Source of the DNA: Sphingomonas gei | GTDB taxonomy: Bacteria; Pseudomonadota; Alphaproteobacteria; Sphingomonadales; Sphingomonadaceae | DNA length: 64,000 bases | Assembly: GCF_004792685.1 (NCBI RefSeq) | Contig: NZ_SRXT01000003.1 | Coordinates: forward strand, 1 to 64,000 | Direction: 5' to 3' | In this document: positions 9,342 to 17,425 of the stretch, piece by piece | How the letters are laid out: each line of letters starts with the position of its first letter | How positions within the stretch are numbered: the first letter of the stretch is position 1 | Made by a program: the position numbers and the translations under genes | Notes under the pieces: generated by a model | What the model was told of the DNA's origin: nothing | Databases searched by the model: none | The model's input: only the letters and a program-made list of their open reading frames with translations

Positions 9342-9767
9342 TCAGGCCAGCGTGTGGCTCAGCGTGACTTCGGCATTGAGCAGCTTCGACACCGGGCAAT
9401 TGGCCTTGGCGCCGGCCGCGAGTTCGTCGAACTGCTGCGGGGAGATGCCGGGCACTTCGGCCTTGAGCGTCAGGTCCGAACGCGTGATCGCGAAGCCGTC
9501 GCCCTGCTGCTCGAGCTTGACTGCGGCGGTGGTCTCGAGACTGCCTTCGCTGAATCCGGCCTTGGCCAGCGCGAAGCTCAGTGCCATGGTGAAACAGCCG
9601 GCATGCGCCGCCGCGATCAGCTCTTCGGGGTTGGTGCCCTTCTCGTCGCCGAAGCGGGTATTGTAGCTATAGGGCGTTGCATCGAGCACGCCCGAGGGGC
9701 TGTCGAGCTTGCCCTTGCCGTCCTTGCCGAAGCCTTCGTAGCGGGCAGTCGCAATACGCGTGGTCAT
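9342..9767 (-). CDS. osmC: OsmC family peroxiredoxin
   Basis: 141 residues. OsmC/Ohr fold proteins reduce organic hydroperoxides through two conserved cysteines, here Cys58 in AAHAGCFTM and Cys124 in KANCPVSKL. The subfamily features NPEELIAAAHAGC and the motif around ANCPVS favour OsmC over Ohr. Start: a longer reading frame exists, but ATG 9767 is preceded by AGGGGAAAA, a good ribosome site, and starts the conserved domain. It acts in the cytoplasm in peroxide defence. It appears to be a single gene. Confidence 0.92.
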   Translation of the reverse strand: MTTRIATARYEGFGKDGKGKLDSPSGVLDATPYSYNTRFGDEKGTNPEELIAAAHAGCFTMALSFALAKAGFSEGSLETTAAVKLEQQGDGFAITRSDLTLKAEVPGISPQQFDELAAGAKANCPVSKLLNAEVTLSHTLA

Positions 9768-9830
9768 TCGATTTTCCCCTCGGTGGGTGCTGCACGATGC
9801 GGCGACAGCATGCCGCCGCATCGTGACAAG

Positions 9831-10247
9831 TCAACGGCAGCGAACGTCCTTGTTCGAGCCGCGATCCACCGCTGAGCCGGCCGCGGCACCCGCCGCCGCG
9901 CCGAGCACGGTGCCGAGGACTTCCGAACCGCCCGGTGCGATGATGTTGCCGAGGATCCCGCCGGCGACGCCGCCGACGATCAGCCCGGTGGTGCCGTCCG
10001 AACGGCGGCAATAATAGCGCCCGTCCTGCCCGCGATAGACGCGTTCGTCGCGCGCCAGCCGGCGCTCGCGGCGGCTCCGGTCCTCGCGATAATAGCGATC
10101 GGCATTATAGCCGCCGTACGACGGATCGGGCCGGTTCCAGTCATAGTTGCGATAGCCGTCGTTACCCGACATGCGCGACCCGTAGCCGGTGTCTGCACAA
10201 CCCGAAACGGCAGTCGCCGCCAGCAATCCAATCAGGATGGCACGCAT
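9831..10247 (-). CDS. Glycine-zipper 2TM lipoprotein
   Basis: 138 residues. An N-terminal lipoprotein signal MRAILIGLLAATAVSGC ends in a lipobox-like VSGC, and a Tyr/Arg/Asp-rich stretch of ~70 residues follows. The C-terminal glycine zipper (GLIVGGVAGGILGNIIAPGG..GTVLGAAAGAAAGSAV) is typical of the 17-kDa surface-antigen/glycine-zipper 2TM family, whose members sit in the outer membrane and often respond to envelope stress. Start chosen at ATG 10247 because it begins the signal peptide. Exact function unknown. Confidence 0.85.
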   Translation of the reverse strand: MRAILIGLLAATAVSGCADTGYGSRMSGNDGYRNYDWNRPDPSYGGYNADRYYREDRSRRERRLARDERVYRGQDGRYYCRRSDGTTGLIVGGVAGGILGNIIAPGGSEVLGTVLGAAAGAAAGSAVDRGSNKDVRCR

Positions 10248-10343
10248 TTTCACTCTCCAATCAACGTCTGATGACAGGGGAATGCCCGGCGCAGGGGAAG
10301 GTTGCGTCAGGCGATCCACGGGCAGCGTCAGAAGCAACGCGTC

Positions 10344-10766
10344 CTAGCGCGCCTCGTCCTTGACGAGAGCCGGCGCCGACGCTCCGGCCAATGCCGGGCG
10401 GAACGCGTCGCGCTCGCTCGCGGGGATCGGCGCGGTCGGATCGGGGCGGAACGCTTCGATCGCACGATCCTCGGGGCCTGGATGCTCGTCGCCCATCAGG
10501 TCGGTAGGGACATGCTCAGCAGTAGCTGCAGCCTTGGCCGCCTCAGGAGCGTTCGCCGGCGTCAACGAAGAACCCGATAGCGGCTTGCCAGCCACATAGG
10601 TCTGCTTGCCGCCCTTGAGCAGGCCGAACGCCGCCGCGACGATCGCGCCGACCACGGCGCCGACCGACAACGTTCCGAGCGCCAGCGCCCGCTTGCTGCT
10701 GCCTTTGTCCGCGCTGCGCGCCTGATTCTTCGCCGGAGTCTTTATCTTGCCAGTGCTGTTTGCCAT
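10344..10766 (-). CDS. Small membrane-anchored protein of unknown function
   Basis: 140 residues, not recognised. A basic, Lys-rich N-terminus (KTPAKNQARSADKGSSKRA) precedes one membrane span (ALGTLSVGAVVGAIVAAAFGLL, ~27-48). The remainder is Ala/Pro/Glu-rich, probably disordered, and periplasmic or cytoplasmic. The ribosome site GGGAAG lies before ATG 10766. It sits between envelope and stress genes and shows no enzymatic motif. Confidence 0.7.
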   Translation of the reverse strand: MANSTGKIKTPAKNQARSADKGSSKRALALGTLSVGAVVGAIVAAAFGLLKGGKQTYVAGKPLSGSSLTPANAPEAAKAAATAEHVPTDLMGDEHPGPEDRAIEAFRPDPTAPIPASERDAFRPALAGASAPALVKDEAR

Positions 10767-10820
10767 TCTGCTTCCCTTTCCAGGTTCGCGGCTTCAACGG
10801 GCATGGCCGAACGGTGTTCC

Positions 10821-11165
10821 TCAATCCTTGAGCGGGTCGTGCCCCCAGTTCATCAGCGAGGAGCGCCAGCGCGAGCCGGGAACCTTGTGCTCCTGGTGCG
10901 GCCCCTGCGCGAGATGCCGGCGCACGAAGCCGACGACCTTGCGCATATGCGCATAGTCGCCGCCATCCAGTTCCGCCTCGGGCGTGCGCAGGATCTGCAC
11001 GATCCGCCGGCCCGAAGCATGGCCGACGCTCTCGCCGCCATCGCGCTTGAAGCCGACCGCGCGGCTTTCCGCCGTGTCGAGCCATTCCTCGATCTCGCTC
11101 GGGCTCATGTTCACTGCGTCGTGAAAGCGCGCATAGACATGCGCATGATCGTCCTGTTTCGCCAT
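10821..11165 (-). CDS. DUF3140-like protein
   Basis: 114 residues, MAKQDDHAHVYARFHDAVNMSPSEIEEWL onward. The helical opening followed by GHASGRRIVQILRT and a C-terminal WRSSLMNWGHDP resembles the DUF3140 family, small soluble proteins found in many bacteria. No function is established. The start at ATG 11165 coincides with the beginning of the conserved region; a 68-residue upstream extension is low-complexity and was rejected. Confidence 0.75.
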   Translation of the reverse strand: MAKQDDHAHVYARFHDAVNMSPSEIEEWLDTAESRAVGFKRDGGESVGHASGRRIVQILRTPEAELDGGDYAHMRKVVGFVRRHLAQGPHQEHKVPGSRWRSSLMNWGHDPLKD

Positions 11166-11202
11166 CAACGCCTCAGTGCCGCAGCGAGCGAAACGTTCCG
11201 CT

Positions 11203-11664
11203 TCAGCTGCCGTACAAGGCGGCCTCGGCAGCGCGGCGCTTGGTGAGCCCGGCAAGAACTTTGCCTGCCGCTTTGTTCCACCGTCCGAATTGCTGCTGTG
11301 CGCCGGCAAAGTCCTTCGCCTTGTGCAGCTTGAGCAAGGTGCTGCTGGAAAGATTGCCGACGCCGACATTATAGGCGAAGCTCACCAGCGCATCGAACTG
11401 GTGCTGGCTTGTCTGCGCCGCGCCGAGCACTGCCGATACCTTGGAGGCGAAGCTGGTGAGGTCTTTCGTCAGCCGATCGTCACATTGCTGTTGAGTCCAG
11501 ACCACGCCCGGCTTGACGTCGGCGCCGGTGGTGCCCCAACCGATCGTCCATGGGTCGGCGCCCGTCCCCGGATCGGGATAGGCGATGAAGCTGCCATCTG
11601 TCTGTTTCTTCGCGCAACCTTCGAATTGCTGGATCAGTGCGACACATGCCGGACCTGGCGTCAT
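11203..11664 (-). CDS. Phage-type lysozyme (glycoside hydrolase family 24)
   Basis: 153 residues. The endolysin fold is evident from LIQQFEGC (catalytic Glu), AYPDPGTGADPWTIGWGTTG (active-site Asp/Thr loop), the helical QFDALVSFAYNVGVG and RRAAEAALY near the C-terminus. The family hydrolyses the glycan strands of peptidoglycan. There is no signal peptide, holin, spanin or other phage gene nearby, so it is an orphan. It could be domesticated or act on lysis. The start ATG 11664 gives the full domain. Confidence 0.88.
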   Translation of the reverse strand: MTPGPACVALIQQFEGCAKKQTDGSFIAYPDPGTGADPWTIGWGTTGADVKPGVVWTQQQCDDRLTKDLTSFASKVSAVLGAAQTSQHQFDALVSFAYNVGVGNLSSSTLLKLHKAKDFAGAQQQFGRWNKAAGKVLAGLTKRRAAEAALYGS

Positions 11665-11778
11665 GATTAACCTCCCCCGAAGTTGAGCGTGACTTGTGCC
11701 GCACTTGGCCGTTCTTGGCTATCGTCTTTATGTCCGGAGCGGTTGCAGCATCGGCAAAGCCACGCCAAAGCGGCGCGC

Positions 11779-12519
11779 ATGGCCAAACAACGCGCCGATC
11801 AGATGCTCGTCGACCGGGGACTGGTCGAAAGCCGCACCCGCGCGCAGGCGCTGATCATGGCCGGACTGGTCTTTGCCGGCGATCGCAAGATCGACAAGCC
11901 CGGCCAGCAACTGCCCGAGGACGCGGCGCTCGACGTGAAAGGCCGCGATCATCCCTGGGTGTCGCGGGGCGGGGTCAAGCTCGCGCACGCGCTCGACCAT
12001 TTCGGCTGGGACGTGATGGGCGCAGTGGCGATCGACGTCGGCTCCTCGACCGGCGGCTTCACCGACGTGCTGCTCAGCCGAGGCGCGGCGCGCGTCCATG
12101 CGGTCGACAGCGGCACCAACCAGCTTGCCTGGAAGCTCCGCCAGGACCCCCGCGTCATCGTCCACGAACAGACCAGCGCGCGCATCCTCACCGAGGCGCA
12201 CATCCCCGAACCGATCGACCTGATCGTCTGCGACGCCAGCTTCATCGGCCTCGCCAAAGTGCTCGAAACCCCCTTACGCTTCGCCAAGCCGCACGCCCGG
12301 CTGGCCGCTTTGATCAAGCCGCAATTCGAGGCCGGGCGCGGTGAAGTCGGGAAGGGCGGGGTGGTGCGCGACTCGGAAGTGCATGACCGCGTCTGCCGCG
12401 AAGTCGCCGACTGGGTCGCCGCGCAAGGCTGGATGGTACTTGGCATCACCCGGAGCCCGATCACCGGGCCGGAGGGCAATGTCGAATTCCTGATCGGCGC
12501 GGAGCGGGGCGATGGCTGA
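11779..12519 (+). CDS. tlyA: TlyA family rRNA methyltransferase / hemolysin A
   Basis: 246 residues. An N-terminal S4 RNA-binding domain (MAKQRADQMLVDRGLVESRTRAQALIMAG, ~1-60) is followed by an FtsJ-like SAM-dependent methyltransferase (AIDVGSSTGGFTDVLLSRGA, SAM-binding motif I; KPQFEAGR near ~185). TlyA proteins 2'-O-methylate ribosomal RNA, and the hemolysin label is historical. The start at ATG 11779 begins the S4 domain; an upstream in-frame extension has no support. In many alphaproteobacteria tlyA sits near dxs, but here dxs is 41 kb away. Confidence 0.93.
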   Translation: MAKQRADQMLVDRGLVESRTRAQALIMAGLVFAGDRKIDKPGQQLPEDAALDVKGRDHPWVSRGGVKLAHALDHFGWDVMGAVAIDVGSSTGGFTDVLLSRGAARVHAVDSGTNQLAWKLRQDPRVIVHEQTSARILTEAHIPEPIDLIVCDASFIGLAKVLETPLRFAKPHARLAALIKPQFEAGRGEVGKGGVVRDSEVHDRVCREVADWVAAQGWMVLGITRSPITGPEGNVEFLIGAERGDG

Positions 12520-12605
12520 CCGGATTGGCGGACACCAAAGCCGCCAGTCCGCTGACGACCCGGCGCTTCGGGAAGCGTGAATGCAGCGCGCTGGCATATG
12601 GTGCC

Positions 12606-13508
12606 TCACTGCACCGATGGCGGCAATCGCTTCTCCCGCTTTGCTCCCTTGTCCGCCACCGCGGGCGGCAGCGCGAAATTCTCGCCGATTTTCCCGAGAA
12701 GTCCCGGATCCGAGCCGAAGATGTCGCAGTCGCTGTCCTTCTTGGAACCGCCGAATTTGGGCAGCCGGGGGAGCTTCAATCCGCGAGAGGATGTCTCGCC
12801 GGTGATGAGCAGTTCGCTGAACTTGCCGCCAAAGTCGCCGGCCAGCGCATAGGCATCGCCTACTTCCGAAACTCTGGCCGAGCTCATGATCGAGTCGGCA
12901 CCGCGCGCCCAGATGAGTGCGGCGTCTTGCATGCCATCCCGGTCCAGAGCTTCGGCCTCGACGGTGAGACTTCCTAGACCAACGGGTACCCTGGGACTGA
13001 GCAGCGGGATGCTACTCAATGCAGAGGGAATGAAGCCGATGACCGCCGATGCTCCGGCCGCGATCCTGCTGGTGGTTCCCATATGGGTGATCGTGGTCTG
13101 CACGTTCAGATCGGCGGGCTCGCTGGTAGTGACGATGTCGAAGCGCTTGCTCAGCTTGCGGCAGAGCGAACGATCGAGCGCATTGGCTACCAGGTTTCGG
13201 TTCTTCTCCGTCACGTCGGCGCCGACGCCATCGGCGAACCGCGCCGGCAATATCCGCACCGTCTTTGCGGCAAGGACATCCTGTTTGCTGACCCGCGCCT
13301 GCGAGTCTGTGGTGCGCCCCTTGTGACGCACCAGATCGCCATAAGACGAAAGCGCGCCGCTTCGAGTCATCGGCGGTGTCGCGCACGCGGCCAACGAAGC
13401 CAGCGCGAGGCACGCCGCTGCGCGCGCCAGCGGCGATTCGGCTGCGCTGCGGCGGGCATTGATGAGGACGCCGGCGGATACCTCGCCAACGAACGGATAG
13501 ACTGACAC
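12606..13508 (-). CDS. DUF3313-like lipoprotein
   Basis: About 300 residues. A GTG start at 13508 with GGGAG upstream is favoured. It gives a long n-region followed by LARAAACLALASLAAC, a lipoprotein signal with lipobox LAAC. The mature part (SGALSSYGDLVRHKGR, ILPARFADGV, DLNVQTTITHMG, GLGSLTVEAEALD, GDFGGKFSELLI) resembles DUF3313 lipoproteins of proteobacteria. Function is unknown; an envelope location is inferred. Convergent with tlyA. The start is the main uncertainty. Confidence 0.75.
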   Translation of the reverse strand: MSVYPFVGEVSAGVLINARRSAAESPLARAAACLALASLAACATPPMTRSGALSSYGDLVRHKGRTTDSQARVSKQDVLAAKTVRILPARFADGVGADVTEKNRNLVANALDRSLCRKLSKRFDIVTTSEPADLNVQTTITHMGTTSRIAAGASAVIGFIPSALSSIPLLSPRVPVGLGSLTVEAEALDRDGMQDAALIWARGADSIMSSARVSEVGDAYALAGDFGGKFSELLITGETSSRGLKLPRLPKFGGSKKDSDCDIFGSDPGLLGKIGENFALPPAVADKGAKREKRLPPSVQ

Positions 13509-13775
13509 GGATGAGGCTCCCAATTCTCTGTTGCCCGAAAGCAGCGACGGGCGCCCACGAGGAGGTGAGCGCACGTCGAAATTGCCCTCTTTCCCTGGCG
13601 TTCGCGCGGAAGCGTTTCGCTTCTTTCATCCTCAGACACCGCGGCGGACGCGGACCCTCACCAGAAAAGCATCGGCAGCTTTTGGGATTCCCAGCACCGA
13701 TCGCATCTTTGCGACCGCGCAGACTTTGGACTAGTGGATCGTTCCGGGGACGAGGCGTGTTTTCCACGCGTCGGC

Positions 13776-14348
13776 ATGGGGAGAACCGGGTTGAGAGAGA
13801 TCGCGTCCAAAGGTCAGTTGCGCCTCGCTTATTTTCGCTGGGCGATGGTGACGGTCCCGCTCATGCTGCTGCTCGGTTTCGCCTCGGGCAAGCTTGCCCC
13901 CAGCGGCGATGAGAATCCGTGGTTCGTCCAGCTCGCAAAGCCCGAGATCATGCCCCCCGGCTGGGCGTTTCCCGTCGCCTGGTCGATCCTCTACGTGATG
14001 ATGGGCCTCGCGCTCGCGCTGGTGATCAACGCGCGCGGTTCGCGCGGCCGCGCGCTCGCTTTGCTCGCCTTCGTCGTCCAGCTCGCCGTCAATCTCGCCT
14101 GGACGCCGGTGTTCTTCGGGCTGCACAAGGTCGATACGGCATTGGTGATGATCGCCGCGTTGCTCGTGCTGGTGCTGATCACCATCCTGCTGTTCTGGCA
14201 GGTGCGCCGCGGCGCGGGCCTGTTGCTGGTGCCCTATCTCGCCTGGCTGAGCTTCGCCTTCGTTCTGCTCTGGCAGATCGATGCGCTCAATCCGAACGCC
14301 GAGTCCCTTGTACCTTCGCGCGCGGTTGACCAGATAGAGATTCGCTGA
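13776..14348 (+). CDS. tspO: TspO/MBR family membrane protein
   Basis: About 190 residues with five hydrophobic segments. The conserved TspO motif WFVQLAKPEIMPPGWAFPVAWSILYVMMGLALALV covers TM1-TM2, and NLAWTPVFFG, LFWQV and YLAWLSFAFVLLWQI follow. TspO proteins bind porphyrins and affect tetrapyrrole handling and stress responses in alphaproteobacteria. Start is uncertain: ATG 13776 is listed, but TTG 13791 has the better ribosome site (GGGGAGAA, 5 nt away). It is divergent from the lipoprotein gene across ~270 bp with no other gene. Confidence 0.88.
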   Translation: MGRTGLREIASKGQLRLAYFRWAMVTVPLMLLLGFASGKLAPSGDENPWFVQLAKPEIMPPGWAFPVAWSILYVMMGLALALVINARGSRGRALALLAFVVQLAVNLAWTPVFFGLHKVDTALVMIAALLVLVLITILLFWQVRRGAGLLLVPYLAWLSFAFVLLWQIDALNPNAESLVPSRAVDQIEIR

Positions 14349-14369
14349 AGTTCGTTTAGGAAGCTCGAG

Positions 14370-14657
14370 ATGCAGACCGACAACCGCCTGTTCGACGATT
14401 TCGTCAAGTTCATGAACGGCGCGGCGGGCACCGTCGCCGGCATGGCGCGCGAAGCCGAAGGCGCGACGCGTGAACGTGCCCGCGAGTGGATCGGCGGGCT
14501 CGACTTCGTTTCGCGCGACGAGTTCGAAGTGGTCAAGGCGATGGCCGTCGCCGCGCGGGACGAGAATGATGCGCTCAAGGGCCGTCTGGCCACACTGGAG
14601 GCGCAGCTCTCCGCGCAGGCCAGCCCGGCACCGATCGCACCGCAGGCTGCTTCTTGA
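14370..14657 (+). CDS. ubiK: UbiK-like accessory factor (BMFP family)
   Basis: 95 residues: MQTDNRLFDDFVKFMNGAAGTVAGMARE, then WIGGLDFVSRDEFEVVKAMAVAARDENDALKGRLATLEAQL, the typical amphipathic helix plus C-terminal coiled coil of the BMFP/UbiK family. In E. coli UbiK binds UbiJ and assists ubiquinone biosynthesis; related proteins bind lipids. The C-terminal Ala/Pro tail is low-complexity. It follows tspO by 21 nt and may share its transcript. Confidence 0.82.
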   Translation: MQTDNRLFDDFVKFMNGAAGTVAGMAREAEGATRERAREWIGGLDFVSRDEFEVVKAMAVAARDENDALKGRLATLEAQLSAQASPAPIAPQAAS

Positions 14658-14778
14658 GCGCACCGGTTAAGAACCGCTTGTCCACAGCTTTTAGACAGGG
14701 TTGCGCACCGCGCGCTTGTGCGCTCGGAACACGATTGGCAGGATTTTGTTCGGCCAATCACGGCGCGCGGAGTTAGGA

Positions 14779-15282
14779 ATGTTGGACGAGGCCGAATTCG
14801 ACCGCGACGACGCCGCGCCGATCGACATGCTCGAAAATTACTTCGCGGCGCATGGCTGGTCCTATGAGCGCGAGGACGACGAGATCGTCGCCAAGTTCAA
14901 GGGCAGCTGGACCGAATATGAGCTGCGCGCGATCTGGCGCGAGGATGACGGCGTGCTCCAGTTCCTCGGCTTCCCGGATATCCGCGTCGCCGACGATCGC
15001 CGCGCGGCGGTCTACGAGACGATCGGGCTGGTCAACGAGCAATTGTGGATCGGCCATTTCGAACTCTGGTCGGCCAGCGGCATCCTGCTGTTCCGTCACG
15101 CCGCGATGATCGATGGCGCGGGCGACAAGACGCTGACGCTCGATCAGGCCGAGTTGCTGGTCGAAAGCGCGATCGACGAGTGCGAGCGCTTCTATCCCGT
15201 ATTCCAGTTCGTATTGTGGGGCGGCAAGACTCCGCAGGATGCGCTCGCCTCGGCACTGATCGAGACGCAGGGCGAAGCATGA
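14779..15282 (+). CDS. YbjN domain-containing protein
   Basis: 167 residues. The YbjN fold is recognised from DMLENYFAAHGWSYEREDDEIVAKF, a beta-rich middle and a helical end DQAELLVESAIDECERFYPVFQFVLWGGKTPQDAL. YbjN proteins resemble type III secretion chaperones and modulate motility and stress in enterics; the function in sphingomonads is not established. The start ATG 14779 follows GCGGAG. The last codon overlaps the start of proC (ATGA), a conserved gene pair in this lineage. Confidence 0.88.
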   Translation: MLDEAEFDRDDAAPIDMLENYFAAHGWSYEREDDEIVAKFKGSWTEYELRAIWREDDGVLQFLGFPDIRVADDRRAAVYETIGLVNEQLWIGHFELWSASGILLFRHAAMIDGAGDKTLTLDQAELLVESAIDECERFYPVFQFVLWGGKTPQDALASALIETQGEA

Positions 15283-16070
15283 CCGGCGCCGCGCCGCCGC
15301 TGCAGCTATGGCTGCTGGGCTGCGGCAATATGGCGGGGGCGATGCTCCACCAGTGGATCGCCAGCGGCGTGGTCGCGCCGGAGAACGTCTTCGTCGTCAA
15401 TCGCCACGATCGCGAACTCCCCGTCGGCGTGCGGCAGGGCAGGGCGTTCCCCGACGAGCCTGCCCCGGATTTCATCCAGCTCGGCATGAAGCCCCAGCAA
15501 ATCCACGATGTCGCGCCCCTGATTCCCGCGAGCGGCACCCCGCTAATCTCGATCCTCGCCGGCGCCGAAGTCGCGACCCTCAGGGAACGCTTCCCTGGCC
15601 ACCCGATCGTCCGCGCGATGCCCAATCTGCCGGTTGCGCTCGGCAAGGGCGTCGTCGGGCTCCACGGAGACCGCATTCCCGGCGTCGACGCGCTGATGGC
15701 ACCGTTCGGCCTGGTCGAGTGGATCGACGACGAGAATCTTTTCGAAGCGGTCACCACGCTGTCGGGCTGCGGCCCGGCCTTCGTCTATCGCTTCATCGAC
15801 GCGCTGGCCGAAGCGGGCGCGGCGCTCGGCCTGCAGCCGGATCAGGCGCAGCGGCTGGCGATCGCGACGGTAGAGGGTTCCGGCCTGCTCGCCGCGCGGG
15901 CCGATGTCGCCCCCGGCGTGCTCGCCGATCGCGTCGCCAGCCCAGGCGGCTCGACTCGCCAGGGCCTCAACGTGCTCGACCGCGGCGATGCACTCAACGC
16001 GTTGCTCCGCGAGACGCTCGCCGCCTCGCAGCGCCGCAACGCCGAAATGGCCGCCGAAGCGCGCCGCTAA
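15279..16070 (+). CDS. proC: Pyrroline-5-carboxylate reductase
   Basis: 263 residues. It catalyses the NAD(P)H-dependent last step of proline synthesis. The N-terminal Rossmann motif LWLLGCGNMAGAMLHQW, the signature segment VRAMPNLPVALGKGVVGL and the C-terminal dimerisation/active region LSGCGPAFVYRFIDALAEAG plus ADRVASPGGSTRQGLNVLD are all intact. It overlaps the upstream ybjN-like gene by 4 nt, so translation is likely coupled. Confidence 0.96.
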   Translation: MTGAAPPLQLWLLGCGNMAGAMLHQWIASGVVAPENVFVVNRHDRELPVGVRQGRAFPDEPAPDFIQLGMKPQQIHDVAPLIPASGTPLISILAGAEVATLRERFPGHPIVRAMPNLPVALGKGVVGLHGDRIPGVDALMAPFGLVEWIDDENLFEAVTTLSGCGPAFVYRFIDALAEAGAALGLQPDQAQRLAIATVEGSGLLAARADVAPGVLADRVASPGGSTRQGLNVLDRGDALNALLRETLAASQRRNAEMAAEARR

Positions 16071-16144
16071 CTTCCCGGCAGGGACGGAACGCCCGCCGTC
16101 CAAAATTGTTGTGCTCCCGACTCATCTATCAACGGAGGCGGGAA

Positions 16145-16765
16145 ATGGTAACGGACACGGCCACGCGCGACAGCAAGGGACGTTTCAAAGGATCGGCTTC
16201 GGCGAAAGGCGGCGAAGGCAAGTCGAGCAATTTCGGAATGGTCGCGGGTGCAGTCGCCGGCGGCGCCGCGCTCGGGATCCTCGCGATGTTCGGCCGCAAG
16301 GCGGCGGTGCAGGCGCCGACCGCGCTCGCCGGCAATTGGGACGAAGCGCTCGTCCTCGAGCATCAGGCGACGCTCAAGGTGTTCGACGCGATCGAGGCGA
16401 CCGACGAGCACAACACCGTCAAGCGCTCGATGCTGCTCTCGCACCTCAAGCATGCGTTGCTCAAGCATGCGGTCGAGGAAGAGAATGTCATCTATCCGGC
16501 GCTGCGCGAAATCGGCCAGCGCGACGCTGCCGACGAGCTCACCAAAGAGCACGGCTATGTGAAGCAATATCTCTACGAGCTGGAGAATATTCCCAACGCC
16601 TCGCCGGCCTGGATCACCAAGGTTCGCGAATTCCGCGCCGACATCGAGAAGCACATGCAGGAGGAGGAGATGCAGCTTTTCCCGATGCTGCGCGCCCAGC
16701 TCTCCGAAGAGAAGAACAAGGCGCTGACGCTGACGATGAACAAGGAAGGCTTCAAGGTCGCCTGA
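16145..16765 (+). CDS. Hemerythrin HHE domain protein
   Basis: 206 residues. A Ser/Gly/Lys-rich N-terminus and a hydrophobic segment (GMVAGAVAGGAALGILAMFG, ~31-50) precede the HHE domain. Candidate iron ligands are seen in EHQATLKVFDAIEAT, LKHALLKHAVEEENVIYPAL, KEHGYVKQYL and HMQEEEMQLFPML. Such di-iron proteins bind O2 or NO, or take part in iron and redox stress. GGAGG precedes ATG 16145. The membrane anchor is unusual for HHE proteins, which are mostly soluble. Confidence 0.85.
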   Translation: MVTDTATRDSKGRFKGSASAKGGEGKSSNFGMVAGAVAGGAALGILAMFGRKAAVQAPTALAGNWDEALVLEHQATLKVFDAIEATDEHNTVKRSMLLSHLKHALLKHAVEEENVIYPALREIGQRDAADELTKEHGYVKQYLYELENIPNASPAWITKVREFRADIEKHMQEEEMQLFPMLRAQLSEEKNKALTLTMNKEGFKVA

Positions 16766-16792
16766 CGGAAGCGGGGAGAGGGCGACCTCTCC

Positions 16793-16861
16793 CCGTTCGT
16801 GCTGAGCTGGTCGAAGCACAGGCCCGCGCGCCACGGCCTTCGACAGGCTCAGGGCGAACGG
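16793..16861. repeat. REP-like palindromic element, copy 1 (CCGTTCG family)
   Basis: A 69-bp inverted repeat: CCGTTCGTGCTGAGCTGGTC on the left and its imperfect complement GACAGGCTCAGGGCGAACGG on the right. A second, closely related copy lies at 45241-45327. Both begin within 30 nt of a stop codon. It has the form of the REP/BIME elements common in sphingomonad genomes. Confidence 0.8.
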
Positions 16862-16868
16862 TGCCGGA

Positions 16869-17357
16869 TTACCGCCCCGAAACGCTGTTTCGCTCGCTCT
16901 CGGGCATCAGCCCTTCGAGTACCGCCCAGAACCCGCCGACCGCGCCCTGCCCGGCGCTCGAATAGGCGGTCGACATCTTCTCGCGCAGCGCTTCGAACAG
17001 CTCCGCCTCGAGCGCCGCGCCCGTGGGTGTGAGCCGCAGCAGCCGCTGTCGCCGGTCGCGCTCGCCCGTCCGCGTCTCGACCATCCCGCGCTCGGCCAGC
17101 TCGCCCAGCACCCGCCCGAGCGATTGCTTGGTGATTCCCAAGATCGCCAGCAGCGCGCTCACCGTCAAATCGGGTTCGCGCGCAATGAAATAGAGCGCAC
17201 GATGGTGCGCGCGCCCCAGTCCCTGCTTGGCCAGCCCCGCGTCGATCGAGTGCGTGAGGTTGGCGTAACCGAAATAGAGCAGCTCGATGCCGCGGCGGAT
17301 TTCGGGCTCGCGCAGGAACAAGGGGGACGCGGGAATTGGGGCAGCCATGTTGACCAT
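16869..17357 (-). CDS. MarR family transcriptional regulator
   Basis: 162 residues with the winged-helix fold: GLGRAHHRALYFIAREPDLTVSALLAILGITKQSLGRVLGELAERGMVE is the HTH region and RTGERDRRQRLLRLTPTG the wing. MarR proteins are dimeric repressors that respond to small phenolic or oxidant ligands. It is divergent from ilvE across 68 bp. The alternative start ATG 17348 is three codons in. Confidence 0.9.
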   Translation of the reverse strand: MVNMAAPIPASPLFLREPEIRRGIELLYFGYANLTHSIDAGLAKQGLGRAHHRALYFIAREPDLTVSALLAILGITKQSLGRVLGELAERGMVETRTGERDRRQRLLRLTPTGAALEAELFEALREKMSTAYSSAGQGAVGGFWAVLEGLMPESERNSVSGR

Positions 17358-17425
17358 TCTAGCCCCGCGGCCTAGTCCTCCGCAACCCGGTCAGGTGTAC
17401 GGCCGGCACAGTCGGGAAGGGTGCA

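Noticed and set aside
11203-11664. Prophage remnant
   Set aside because: Only one phage-like gene is present and flanks are ordinary chromosomal genes.
12520-12560. Bidirectional terminator between tlyA and the lipoprotein gene
   Set aside because: A GGATTGGCGG/CCGCCAGTCC hairpin exists but no T-run follows on either strand; left unlisted.
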